Positions 44,946-58,592 are shown, counted from the stretch's first letter. The stretch: 64,000 bases of DNA from Bolinopsis microptera (GCF_026151205.1 NC_087079.1:10282635-10346634); one strand, 5' to 3'. A program made the numbers and translations. The notes: generated from the letters alone by a model not told the origin.

Positions 44946-45087
44946 ATTTTTTAAAAAAGTACATTTCGTATGTGGTCCCAATTCAGTTAAACAAAAGTTC
45001 AGTTAAACAAAAATTCAATTTTATGCCATTTATTACAGAGTAAAAAAGTTTACAATAAATCGATTTGATATTTAAAGGAATCCTAAT

Positions 45088-45535
45088 CAGCAAACGACCG
45101 GGGCTAGGATTTGGCCGGGCCGGGGCCGGGGCCGGGAATGTCCAAATTTTGCTGGGGCCGGGAATTGGCCGTTCTGGAATTTGGCCGGGGCCGTGAATTT
45201 AATAAATCCACGGCCAAGTTAGAACTTTTCAGGACTTAGGATCTGAACTTATTTTTACATGACAATATAATGTTCGTATCAATTGAACAGTTTAGAAGGT
45301 AATTAGATTTCATATATATTTTGGTAAAATAAATAAAAGTTGGCACTCTGGACATCATCCTTTCAAAATTGAAAATCCATTTTAAGATTTATATGAAAGT
45401 TTTAGGCCGATTTCGATCAAAAATTCCCGGCCAAATTCCCGGCAAAAATTGAAAATCGGCCGGGGCCGGGGCCGGGAAGAAATAGCTCCCCCGGCGCCGG
45501 GATTTCACGGCGCCGGGAATCCCGGTCGATTACTG
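45088..45535. mobile_element. hAT-type miniature element rich in GGCCGGGGCCGGG
   Basis: ATCCTAAT stands directly on both sides (45080-45087 and 45536-45543), an 8-bp duplication. Ends are imperfect inverted repeats: CAGCAAACGACCGGGGC at the left and ATCCCGGTCGATTACTG at the right. CAG..CTG ends with an 8-bp duplication indicate the hAT superfamily. The body has GC-rich subterminal repeats of GGCCGGG(G/A) in both orientations around an AT-rich core (45240-45420), a layout that could serve as transposase binding sites. No transposase ORF. Confidence 0.85.
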
Positions 45536-45699
45536 ATCCTAATTCAATGTGTAGTATGGTTGTCACTCTTTAAATAGATTAGATATAGGTTGACGGGGCA
45601 AAGGAGTGTGCGTGCTGTTCGCTATTGCTCACACCAAACGGCAACCTAGTAAATGTTTTGTATGGACACCAGTCTTCATCACGATACAAAATTAGGATT

Positions 45700-45824
45700 G
45701 GGGGGGGGGGGGGGGGGGGGGGGGGCAACCATATTAAAGTATATTAAAGTATATCCCCGGGTCAAAATCGGGAAAAATCCTACATTTTAATATACTTTAA
45801 TATGGTGGGGCCCCCCCCCCCCCC
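45700..45824. mobile_element. Poly-G/poly-C bounded element, compact copy
   Basis: AGGATT (45694-45699) is followed by 26 G, then CAACCATATTAAAGTATATT, a CCCGGGTCAAAATCGGG core and TATACTTTAATATGGTG, GGG, 14 C, then AGGATT (45825-45830). The 75-base interior folds on itself and matches the end modules of the 4138-4818 element. The exact hexamer on both sides reads as a target duplication; the same word flanks the 4138 copy. Confidence 0.75.
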
Positions 45825-45839
45825 AGGATTGTAGAATTT

Positions 45840-46689
45840 ATTGTATAACTTTTAGTGCAGTGGAGGGAGCGGTGTGGTGCATTAATAGAGTGACAGCCTA
45901 CTGATTTAGAGTTGTTTTTAAGTGAGCATAATGGGTATATTTTTGGACCTAAAGGCTTTACTATGGCAACTTTAAAATTGGTTCTGTTAATCATTTATTA
46001 AATATCACTTTAAAAATATATAAATCTGGAATCTGTTCACACTGTGAACCAGTCCTATAAAAAAACCCTCTTAAATTAAATATTAAAAACGTCTCAATAA
46101 TGGAAATAGTCATACAATTAAGAAATTTTCCAAATTCTTAATATCTACCTTAAGAGAAAAATACCTACCTAAGTCAATGTCTACCTGTAATACACTAAAT
46201 ATTAGGTTAAATACATAGGTGGTGGAGTCAGCACACATTTACCAAAATCAAAATTTTTTAATAGGAGGAACCTGTGGGCCGAGAACACTGGATTAAATTT
46301 GTTGAAGGGGATTGTTTTCAAATGACAGCTGCATTATGTCATAATCGCTTGAAGTCCATGCTGAATCATTATAAGCATGTTGCAGCTTTATAAGCAATTT
46401 ACATCTGTTCAAGTGGTTCAGTCAATATTTTAGATTGGAAATATTCTGCATTTTCAGGGTTTGATTTTATATAGGGTCATTGTATTGCCGATATTATGTG
46501 TATATTGTTTAAATACTTTACTTAGTTGTTTACAAAATAAAAATACATCTGTTCTGTTGTTCAAAAAGAAAACAACTAATTTTTAATTGTTATATTGCTA
46601 TTATCTATATTTACATCTGCTCATCTCCAATGGAGCTCCACTGTTCCTCACAATAAATAGACTAATAAATTCGTCAATATTCAGTAGCC
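45840..46689. other. Intergenic stretch before the second gene block
   Basis: AT-rich, no repeats or exons recognised. It would contain the promoter of the gene starting at 46690; no TATA or initiator could be singled out. Confidence 0.4.
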
Positions 46690-47525
46690 ATGCTTGCAAG
46701 GCGCTTAGTCGCTATTGGATATGTCTGTTCCCGTAACCTCAGTTTTTATGACACCCGGAGTAAAGGTCCTGATATGTCAAAAGATACCTTGTTTGATGAA
46801 AACTTTGAGGTGCGGGAAGAGCTCTACTTGAAAAAAGTTAATCCAGTTCTTGAGTTCACAGTTTCACGGTGGTGGAAATTCAAAATGCATGTAAGTTTGT
46901 TTTGCATATAATGTCAACTCATAGTTTCAACGTCATTTAACTTGAGTTCTAGTGACAAATAGGTAACAGAAATAGAACTGTGTGGTAATTAAGTTTTAGC
47001 AGTTTTGGTGTTTGTTTTTGATATGAATTGTCTGCTAAAAAAATGTTGTTTCTGCAGATTCAAATACTTTTCGGGGGCAAGGTTCCAGAGATTAAATCAC
47101 CTCAAGAAGTCAAAGAATGGAATGAGCTGATGTATCGACTAGAAGAAGTTTACTTAGAGATACCTCAAAAAATGCCAGATCAACAATGGTTTCACGATCT
47201 TATAGATCACTACACCAAGTACAATGATTATGAAGGGGCACTAGACTGTTTTAAATGGTTTGACGCTCATGATATTTGGATAAACATGGATCAGGATGTT
47301 ATGGATAAATTTGAACTGTTCTTTGAAATGAACGATCCAAAATCTTTGACTCAGTTATCAGACCATCAGCAACAGCTTAGGGAGGAGCTACAATTGAAAT
47401 TCAAAGATATGGACAATAATCCAGAGAGGTGGTATAAAAAGAGACAGGTTGCTATCGATAATGGCCGCAAGCGAGGTGATTTGTTACCTGAAGGTGACAG
47501 AATCTACAGTGGAGGAGGGTATTAA
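46690..47525 (+). CDS. Mitochondrial-type protein, tandem paralogue A
   Basis: Two exons (46690-46890 and 47058-47525; GTAAGT donor, TTTCTGCAG acceptor, phase 0) encode 222 residues. The N-terminus MLARRLVAIGYVCSRNLSF is basic and free of acids, typical of a matrix-targeting peptide. The body has WWKFKMHIQILFGG, a helical pair around DLIDHYTKYNDYEGALDCFK, and FELFFEMNDPKSL; the tail is charged and ends YSGGGY. It aligns along its length with the next gene (DHYxxYNDxxGAxxxxxW, DxFxxFFxxNDP). The helix-turn-helix resembles TPR/PPR repeats and, faintly, the superhelical fold of cytochrome c oxidase subunit 5A (NDF..AVR-like word), but I cannot assign a family. The neighbouring NDUFS3 fits a respiratory or mitochondrial role by association only. 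Confidence 0.7.
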
Positions 47526-47893
47526 CTTGTTTACTGATCATTTTAATTTCCTTGCTTGCAACCTTTGAACATATATACTGATCATGTTAGAGAGATAAAA
47601 TTAAACCAATTGCATCCAGCTTTTTAAGACATTGCCCAATGCCCAATCTTTGTAAATTATAAATACTGATTATAAATTAAGTTTACGTTTTTTTACTTCG
47701 AGATCGTTTTTATGATTTGCAATTTAATTGTGTTGATGATAAATCTGAAATTTATAACCTCACATTTTGACGAGATTTATCTTAATTCATTAATACTGAA
47801 TTTACATATAATATATATATAATGATCTAGATCATTTCTCATCTTCACACAACTTTAGTTAACGCTATCTATGTAACACACTGCTAAGAGGAG
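47526..47893. other. Short intergenic gap
   Basis: AT-rich spacer between the two paralogues, with a TATATATA stretch near 47808 about 80 bases before the start of paralogue B that could be part of its promoter. Confidence 0.3.
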
Positions 47894-48806
47894 ATGTCGC
47901 TGCTAAGGACACTAGTGAAAACAGTGCGACCAGGGCTTGCATGTGTTCCAGTGAGGACTATAAGAGCTAAACCCAAGTATTACCACCCTGCTGACCCTGA
48001 TGCTGATGAGGAACAGAAGTTCAATGAGGAGTTTGGGTTAGCAGAGCCCATTCCAGACACCTGGGGTGTTAGTAAGAACGAACCGTGGTGCTGGATGTTT
48101 GATCCTTTCTATAAAGCTAAAACTAGGGTAAGTCATCATTCTCATTACTTTATGGACAAAGCTTAGAAATTTCATGAGATTCTACATCAGTGATTGGTGT
48201 TTATTGATTTCTTTTAAATAAAACCGGGGATCAGCTGTAATGAGAAGTTACTTTCAGTTTTGGAGTTTGTTTGGATCGCCACTTTACTTAAGACAGTCTG
48301 ATCAAGAGAAAGCTGACTCAGCCGTTCTGACGGACAGATTGCAGGAGTTTTACAAGTCAATACCTCAGAGTTACCCTGACCGAGATTGGTGGCATGATTG
48401 TATTGATCATTACGTCCGGTACGTGTTCATAGGTTATAAGTTTTGAGATCAATCAATTGAAATATATCATGACTCCATATATCGGTATCTACTAGACCCA
48501 AAAAAAATAATGATCATGTTGATTTAAAGTTAGTAAGCCAGCTAACCATTAGTACAAATCAGGTACAACGATTTTGACGGAGCTGTAAGAATGTGGCACT
48601 GGCTTAAGGAATACGAACTTGACGTTGATCAGGCAGTACTGGATAAATTCGACAGGTTCTTCATCGAGAACGATCCTATTGGTTTCATGACGAAAAGTAT
48701 TCCTGCGCAACTTCGAGAAGAAGATGAATACATGCCCAAGTATCCTGAGTTGATAAATGACAATCTTATGAGAATAGGAGAGTATGGCATTGAACCAGAG
48801 GCTTGA
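47894..48806 (+). CDS. Mitochondrial-type protein, tandem paralogue B
   Basis: Three exons (47894-48127, 48258-48418, 48563-48806) with consensus borders give 212 residues. The N-terminus MSLLRTLVKTVRPGLACVPV is a clear amphipathic, arginine/lysine-bearing targeting peptide. The body shares with paralogue A the order FWSLFGSP / LQEFYKSIPQSYPDRDWWHD / CIDHYVRYNDFDGAVRMW / VLDKFDRFFIENDP. The intron after HYVR has no counterpart in paralogue A, and A's single intron corresponds to B's first (before the FWSLFGS / IQILFGG segment), so the pair arose by duplication with later intron gain or loss. Family not recognised; a helical-repeat mitochondrial factor or respiratory subunit is the inference. 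Confidence 0.72.
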
Positions 48807-49298
48807 ATAAGTTACTTAAACTATTTCAGTTGCAGTGGTTCAATGAAGCTTTTCATAAGACTCTTTAAATACGCCTTTACTGAAATGTGCCAATCTAGTT
48901 CGCTACACGGAAGTTTTAATTAATGCATTTAACTAGTGAATTATCAAAATTCATTAATCACGGTTAATTAACTTATTCCACTAATCGTTTCGGTTTTAAA
49001 ATATTGATAACTTTTTCAAATTGTTCTTTATCTGAGACTTGGGAAGTTAACATCCGGAATAATTTAGAGTCTGGACAGTGAGTGGACACTAATAAATATC
49101 ATCATATTGATTTAAGTTATTGATGAGTTTCTACATAAAACTTGACTATTATTATCCGTACTTGTTGTAAATTTACTCAACCCTTAAAGACTGACTACCA
49201 ACCAATGATCTTGGTTTAAAATCAAACTAATTATACAACTTACTGCCACTTTCTATCACTGCTTAATTAACACAATACCACTATAATGTAGATGTAAG
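48807..49298. other. Intergenic stretch
   Basis: AT-rich spacer before NDUFS3; nothing else recognised. Confidence 0.4.
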
Positions 49299-51662
49299 AT
49301 GATGAGTGCCAGTGCATTACGTACCCTAGCCCGGCCTGTAGCAGGTCTCCTTGCTAGACGGACTCTTACTCCTACTGTATCCAGGTTCCTTTCTGATAAT
49401 GCTCCTAATGATTTTTACAAGGTAACTAATCTGCTGGATATTACACACTACATTTACATTGTTGTACTTTTAGGGTTGTAACTTGAAGTTGGCCCCGGAG
49501 ATAACTGTGAATTACATTAATTAATTATATTATTAATTAATAATTATACCATCTTTTAGTTTTATATGTGTATTTTGAATGTTTAATCTAAGATATTTGC
49601 ACCTTAGTCAGATAAAACTTTATCGTTTATTTCTTTCCCATGAATATCCTATTCTATTCCTGATAACTTCAAGTAACACGTCATACTGAAGAGTGATTCA
49701 TATTATAGTACATTCAGACGTGTTTTAAAATTAATAGCGTGCATGATCAAGAAGTTTAAACAACACTCTATAACACAGTCAGTCACATGTTTATAACAGA
49801 ATCACACGTTTATAACACATAGTACTGCAGACCCACAAAGCGAGAGATGTTATAATACGACGTGAGGATGATGAGGCCGAGTGTAAAACTTACCCAGATG
49901 TTGACAGACTTGAGAAGTTTGGTTAGTTTCCTTGTTGAACTTACTTTGTGACTTTCTTATTTTTTGAGTAGCACTTGCAAATTGTTTCTTTCATTCTTGG
50001 TACCTTTCGTTAGTTGCCACGGTTAGAATTTATATCACAATTGTGAACAGGATTTCGACTCCACAGTATTTGTTCATCAAATTGAGCAGAGCATTTACAC
50101 ACTTTCTATTCCTCCAGGTCAATATGTCGCATCAATTCTTCCCAAATACGTACAGGATGTACGGATGACCTCTATCAATGAGCTAGAAATCCTAATTCAC
50201 CCAGAAGGTTAGAGTTTGTCAAGTGTAAAATAATGAATTCTTTTACCGTTATTATTTTGTCATAAAATTTAGAAACTCAAGGTACTAGGTAGCCTGAAAA
50301 TTACCAATTACAAACTGTCTACTCTGTAGCAATATGTCGTATTATTCTGCTGCAATATTATTGTGTTGTAATACAGTACAAGAGGCAGTAAAACTACCGG
50401 ACTGCAATGAATGGGGACTTGCCACCCCATAACAACATTAAATATTAATATTTACATAGCTTAACTTACTGAAATTATTTGTAATTATAATACTAGTAGT
50501 ATTGAAAGTATTAAAAGTTTCACTAACTTTATTTCATAGTCAATAGTTATATCGAGTTGTTGCTCTTGTTTATTTCTACGTTTGACAGTTATGAGTTATT
50601 CTCTCGCAGGTATAGTACCAGTAATGGGAATGTTAAAAGACCACACCAACGCTCAATTTAAAGCGCTGATGGAGATAACGGCAGTGGACGTACCGTCGCG
50701 GCCTTACCGGTTTGAACTGGTATACTGTCTGTTGTCGCACCACTACAACGCGCGCTGTATTGTCAAGTCATACACGGATGAGCTGACGCCGGTAGATTCG
50801 GTCACTGCGCTCTACAAATCTGCTGACTTCGGGGAACGGGAGGTTTGTTTTATTTTGTGAGAACTTTGTTGATTACTTTATTATCTAATACTTATGGAAA
50901 CAATAAATCTATTAGATACAGGTTGTCACAGCATCACAACATGACAAAACCAGACAATTATTATAACTGTTTTCGTGGTGATCATGTGTTAAAGAGGAGA
51001 CAATTCTGTAATTTGTAAAATTTCAGTGCTTTAGAATGTTACTATCCAATATTAATAGCCACTTTATTGTCAGGTGTGGGATATGTTTGGCATTTTCTTC
51101 TCTGGACATCCTGACCTCCGAAGGATTCTCACTGATTACGGGTTTGAAGGACATCCTTTTAGGAAAGACTTCCCTCTTACCGGTTATACTGAGGTACGTA
51201 GTTCTCTTCTGTGTCCACTATTATCAACTATATCCACTATTATTCACTGTTATTCACTATTATAATATACACTATTATATCCACTATTATACCATTATGA
51301 CCACTACTATTACGTGTAATTTATCAAGTACATAATGTGCGAGAGCAGTGAAATGCAACTTGTGTCAAAATGAATATATTGTCAAATTATCTTCCCTTAA
51401 AATAATGATTCTCTCAGATACCCATTAGTATTTAATAAATCGAAGTTTAGTTTCCATCATCCTGATATTAATTAAGGTACGGTACGATAACGAATTAGCG
51501 CGTGTTGTCTACGAACCAGTCGAAGTAGCCCAAGAATTTAGAAAGTTCGAGATGGACACTCCGTGGGAACTATTCCCAAACTACCGGGAAGCTCCCGAGC
51601 ATTTGTTGGAAGCAGCGGCACAGAAGGCAGCCGAAGCTGCAGAGAATGATGAAAAGAAATGA
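49299..51662 (+). CDS. NDUFS3: NADH dehydrogenase (ubiquinone) iron-sulfur protein 3, 30-kDa subunit
   Basis: Six exons (49299-49421, 49831-49921, 50118-50207, 50610-50842, 51074-51193, 51477-51662) join in frame to 280 residues. The first exon is a mitochondrial targeting peptide ([20 protein letters not shown]). The mature part has [39 protein letters not shown], then [16 protein letters not shown] and the complex I 30-kDa signature [20 protein letters not shown] followed by [18 protein letters not shown] and GYTEVRYD. NDUFS3 (NuoC homologue) sits in the peripheral matrix arm of complex I, in the Q module near the quinone site. All signature residues are present. The C-terminus is alanine/glutamate rich. 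Short introns and unbroken frame indicate a working gene. Confidence 0.97.
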
Positions 51663-52153
51663 AATTAGGGTTTTTCTAGTTATCATAATGATTGATTATA
51701 ATTTATTTTGAGCTGGTTGCTACATGTGGTTTGACTTGAGCTCCTGATCACGACCCTGATATAAAGCCTGTCCTTTTTGGAATTAATATGTACATACGGT
51801 ATAGTGCTAAGATATGAGTAGTAGTACGTATAGTGTATAGTGCAAGTGATGAACTACATTTTTGTAGAACTTTATGCCACTTTTGTATGGTTTCATCACA
51901 TTTTCTGAACTAATGTTGATATGATACAACACAATGACGACTTTTATTGCTCTTCTGTTGTAGTTTGTCCCTCCAACTATTCTACCGAGAGTACTATACG
52001 TTTCTTTTTACCTGACAATTTCAGTTTTAATTGAAAATTCTGCCAATGAAATGATATAACCATGTTCATACCTGATACCAAACTTAATATTTTTAACTTT
52101 TGAAAATCACTACTTGAATAAAAGTTTTCTAAAATAAGTTCAATATCTTAGTC
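51663..52153. other. Intergenic stretch between NDUFS3 and katanin
   Basis: AT-rich, with AATAAAA-like sequence near 52117. No exon or repeat recognised. Confidence 0.4.
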
Positions 52154-54344
<2,191 letters not shown>

Positions 54345-55059
54345 GATATCGTTACGGAAGCTCTAAATTTGTGGAACACAACAAATATGTTATTCAATTT
54401 AGTGATGTTTAAATGCATTCAAAATATATGTACAAAATTTATTAAGTATATTTAAGATCTTTTAATTTAACTTGAATAATGTTTAATTTTTGTTAATCGT
54501 CAGGGGGATAAATGTAATAATCGTATGGGCCTGGCCTAACTAATTAAATGGGCGGACTCAAAGCCGGCTCCGAGCCGCGCAATATTAGTGCTGACAGTAG
54601 CGTCTTTTGCATATTTCACCTAAATTTAGTGATGAAAGTATACATTGACATCGTTTTGTTGTGCCCCGCGCAAGTTACGCTACGCGCGCAGCTCAATAAG
54701 TCCATAATCTGTACAGTACATGTGGGCTCTTACTAATTCGCTCGCCACAAAATTTCACGTGACTTTGGTTTTTATGGTTTTGCAGCCGTACAAAACCGTT
54801 TTACATAAACCCTAATCCTAACCCCGAAGCTATCCATAACCCTTACCACAGCCCTAACCCTTGACGCGGACGGATGTTACTCGTCTAAATTTTTTCGAAG
54901 TAGCGCGCGCAGCTTTCTTCTCGATGGCACGAGCTACGAAGTAGCGCGCGCCGGGCCAAATCATTAACAATGGTCAACCCTAACCCGAGCCCTAAACAAT
55001 CGAATTCATGTTTTACCTGCCTGTCACGTGACCAAAACGGTTTTTTGCCCATAACTCTC
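54345..55059. other. Intergenic stretch with AT- and GCGC-rich parts
   Basis: Past the katanin 3' end (several AATAAT-like words) the sequence becomes mixed, with 'ccctaaccct'-like words at about 54808-54862 and 54978-54996 that resemble telomere-type repeats only loosely. No gene recognised. Confidence 0.4.
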
Positions 55060-55215
55060 CAGGGAAGCATTTTTACCCTACGTCATGGGGGGGGGGGGGG
55101 GGGGGGGGTGATTTGGAATCAGCGTCCAAAATACACCGAACCAGATCAATTTCCTAACCAAAGGGCCTTTTCACAAGAATTTTTTTAAATTTGGGCGAGC
55201 GATTTAGTAGGAGTG
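55060..55215. repeat. Dispersed repeat, copy C, with 22-G expansion
   Basis: Shares AGGGAAGCATTTTTACC, TCATG...GTGATTTGGAATCAGCGTCC, GGCCTTTTCACAAGAATTTT and TTGGGCGAGCG with copies A (3895-4030) and B (42675-42790). A 22-G run at 55087-55108 replaces the short GTGGG of copy B, so it arose inside a pre-existing repeat. Confidence 0.8.
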
Positions 55216-55334
55216 GATATAAACTGCGCCTTTTGTATGTATCTATTTCGTAGTAATATCTTCACATCTTAATACTATAATTGGAGACCTTCGCCGCTTT
55301 GACGCGCCGCGCGAACTAGCATTCTTGCTTCGTC

Positions 55335-55365
55335 GATCGTTGCTCTGCTTCGCAGAGCAACGATC
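55335..55365. repeat. Perfect 14-bp hairpin with TTC loop
   Basis: GATCGTTGCTCTGC, TTC, GCAGAGCAACGATC. A degenerate version stands in copy A territory near 3823-3850. It sits in a region of further short GCGC palindromes (55456-55490). Confidence 0.85.
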
Positions 55366-55369
55366 TCGA

Positions 55370-56245
55370 TGGGTTGACGCGTACATCGTCAACCTTGATA
55401 CATGTTTCGTATCCCAATATCAGAAATAATATGACATACGTTGCATGCCACTTTTCGCGCGCGAAGCGCGCGCCGCCGAAGGCGGAAAAAGGGGCATACC
55501 ATAAAGGAAATCGGACTTTTTGGAGGGACGCATATTTTGCGTCCCTATTATCCCATTTGACCAAATATGGGGGTAATTGACTGAGATGGTGCGCGCGCGC
55601 CACCAAAACAGTTAAATGCATTGTTTTTAACTAAGTTGCAATATTTGTGAGTTTATTTGGTATCTTTGTACTACTTTTATTATTTAAACGACTTTATTAA
55701 ATCATTGGAACCTTCATACGAACAAAAATGTAAATATTTTAATATTTGTGTAAACCAAAAACTTGTAATTTTGTTCCAAACTGCTTAATTTTTGTACGGC
55801 GCTACTAATTCATGAACATCGCGCTATATTTATATTTCGCATTGGATATATTGATGACCAATGATATCGCAGTATTAAAGTCATGTGATACCGCGATGAG
55901 CTAGCTGGCTGGCGTCTGCCCAAGATCATATGTATGCTTTCTCCTCATTTATCACTTGATAGCGGTAACTCTTTACATATGCTTTGTGCTTATACTTTTT
56001 TGTTCAACCTTTTGTTCAATTTGTTTAACATTTCTTTGGTTATTTCAAACCACTTCAATCCCCAAATTTATACATTTAACCATCTCTGGTTGCTTCCATC
56101 TCGTTAAAGCCAAGGCTCGACCGGGACCGCTTTTTTGGCTGGGACTGGGGAAAAGTTTATATATATATTATCTCTGATATTGGGATACGAAACATGTATG
56201 CAACGTATGTCAACGCGCGCGAAAAGTGGCATGCAACGTATGTCA
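55370..56245. repeat. Inverted repeat arms about 0.7 kb apart
   Basis: GATACATGTTTCGTATCCCA with ATATCAGA (from about 55397) returns inverted at about 56172-56198 (TCTGATATTGGGATACGAAA). The CATACGTTGCATGCCACTTTTCGCGCGCG segment (55433-55461) returns inverted at 56205-56232. The enclosed 0.7 kb has no recognised gene. This is a foldback-type or rearranged element. Confidence 0.75.
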
Positions 56246-56327
56246 ACGTCAACCAATACTATAATAAATTACAATAGGGTATATGTTTTGAGAAAGAAAG
56301 GTTGGTCCGATTATTAACAAAAGTAAA

Positions 56328-56614
56328 CTTCCAGTCCGAACAAGTATACAACATATTCACATAGCCATGTGCCTACGCGTACTGCGTGACGCGCTTGTTT
56401 CACAATTGCAATTGTGTATCACGTCGTGACCCCCACGTGACCCCCACATGTTGATGTAGGATACTGCAAGCGAGAGGGCTCTGGTTAGAGCAATACAACA
56501 TACAAGTTGGGATACTTGTTCGGACTGGAAGATTGTTGTTGTCATACGGCTCCCCCTGTATCGACACCTAGTGAAACGACCGTGGGGGTCACGTGGGGGT
56601 CACGACGTGATACA
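56328..56614. repeat. Nested inverted repeats with GTGGGGGTCACG words
   Basis: The outer pair is CTTCCAGTCCGAACAAGTAT (56329) and ATACTTGTTCGGACTGGAAG (56514). A second, interleaved pair is TATCACGTCGTGACCCCCAC (56417) and GTGGGGGTCACGACGTGATA (56592); both contain GTGACCCCCACGTGACCCCC-type doublets. The sequence also holds the empty-site counterpart of the 43555 insertion at 56381-56384. Confidence 0.75.
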
Positions 56615-56619
56615 AAATT

Positions 56620-56999
56620 GTTGTTACTGGGCCGCGCTCAGCCTGTTATTCCGCCTAATCTCTATGTTTATGAACATGATAGCCTGAGGTCCCCAGGTAA
56701 GATTGTTGAAGGTCGAATTAGTACGATAAAAGGGCAAACATTTTATTTTATATGTTCAAAATGATATTTAGATTCTAGATGAATATTTGATGTAAATTAT
56801 TTCGTTCTTCACTAGGTCGATTTTTTTTGAAATGGGTTTTTAAATTCTTAAATGTTTAAATGGCATAATCAATAATATTTTCCATTTTATGCCATTTCTC
56901 CCTTGTTTAATCCTGCTGCTAAAGAAAGTAGTTTTGAGTTTGAAAGGTGATTGGCCGGATATAATTATTAACCATTACATTCAATATTAGTCCAGTCAT
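56620..56999. other. Stretch with no recognised gene
   Basis: AT-rich; no feature recognised. Confidence 0.4.
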
Positions 57000-58592
57000 T
57001 TAAGGACAGCTGCCTGCAAATATTCAGATACTCACGAAACTTTGCACAGACCTTCCCAAAGGTACGAATAAACAATTTTCGGTTGGAGACATTTTTTTTA
57101 CCGTGGGGAAAACCCAGGAGGGCCACGCCCATATTGACCCAATAACGTAACTGACCCCTTGCTTCTGAAGGTCGTAGAGACTTCAAAATAGGCTTAAACG
57201 AAGCCGCATATGCATGTTTATATTATAAGAGTTATTGATCAACACATGGCCTAAAATCCTTACTTTTCGAGAAATTCGCCAAAAACCATTTTGGGCGTGG
57301 CGCTGAGCCCATTTTACTTACTTTTAATAGGATTGTGATAGAGTCTTTGAATAGAGTGCAAAAGAACCGCAATTGGCATATTAGTATATGACTTACGAAG
57401 AAACATATGCCTTAAAGTGCTTACTTTTTCAGTTATTGGCGAAAAACTGATTTTCGGTTCCAGAAATCATGCAAAAATATGGGTATCTGGTAAATTGGGC
57501 TATAAAGGCCCTAGAGATTTTTGAATGAGTGCAAATTGTGCAAAATGGTCATGTTTATGTACAACTTATGAAGCAACATGCACCCTAAAATGCTTACATA
57601 CCTTTGGGAAGGTCTGTGCAAAGTTTCGTGAGTATCTGAAGATTTGCAGGTTCATTTCCATAAATGTCCATAAATGACTGGACTATATTACCGTCTAAAA
57701 AAATTATTGTAAAAAGTTAAATTTATGAAGGAGTAATATAGTATATATATAATAATATAGTATTATATATATAATAAGTTGTCAGTGGATGCGAATTATA
57801 TAACCAATTTTGCTCTATTTTGTGCAAATCTTCTCTGTTTTTTCCCCAAATAACTCGAAAAGTAAGCATTTTAGGGTGCATATTGCTGTATAAGTTGTAT
57901 ATAAACATGGCCATTCTGCACAATTTGCACTCATTCAAAAATCTCTAGGGCCTTTATAGCCCAATTTACCAGATACCCATATTTTTGCATGATTTCTGGA
58001 ACCGAAAATCAGTTTTTCGCCAATAACTGAAAAAGTAAGCACTTTAAGGCATATGTTTCTTCGTAAGTCATATACTAATATGCCAATTGCGGTTCTTTTG
58101 CACTCTATTCAAAGACTCTATCACAATCCTATCAAAAGTAAGTAAAATGGGCTCAGCGCCACGCCCAAAATGGTTTTTGGTGAATTTCTCGAAAAGTAAG
58201 GATTTTAGGCCATGTGTTGATCAATAACTCTTATAATATAAACATGCATATGCGGCTTCGTTTAAGCCTATTTTGAAGTCTCTACGACCTTCAGAAGCAA
58301 GGGGTCAGTTACGTTATTGGGTCAATATGGGCGTGGCCCTCCTGGGTTTTCCCCACGGTAAAAAAATGTCTCCAACCGAAAATTGTTTATTCATACCTTT
58401 GGGAAGGTCTGTGCAAAGTTTCGTGAGTATCTGAAGATTTGCAGGTTCATTTCCATAAATGTCCATAAATGACTGGACTATATTAACGTCTAAAAAAATT
58501 ATTGTAAAAAGTTAAATTTATGAAGGAGTAATATAGTATATATATAATAATATAGTATTATATATATAATAAGTTGTCAGTGGATGCGAATT
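57000..58592. mobile_element. 1.6-kb foldback element with internal direct duplication
   Basis: The left arm (about 57018-57600) and right arm (about 57845-58410) are inverse complements over more than 500 bases, for example CGTAACTGACCCCTTGCTTC near 57146 and GAAGCAAGGGGTCAGTTACG near 58295. A direct repeat of about 195 bases (57598-57797 and 58393-58592, from ATACCTTTGGGAAGGTCTGT to GTCAGTGGATGCGAATT, nearly identical) closes the left arm and lies beyond the right arm. No ORF beyond 72 codons, so non-autonomous. Confidence 0.85.

Noticed and set aside
54808-54996. Interstitial telomere-like CCCTAA words.
   Set aside because: Only a few irregular copies mixed with other words (cctaaccct, cctaatcct); not an array.
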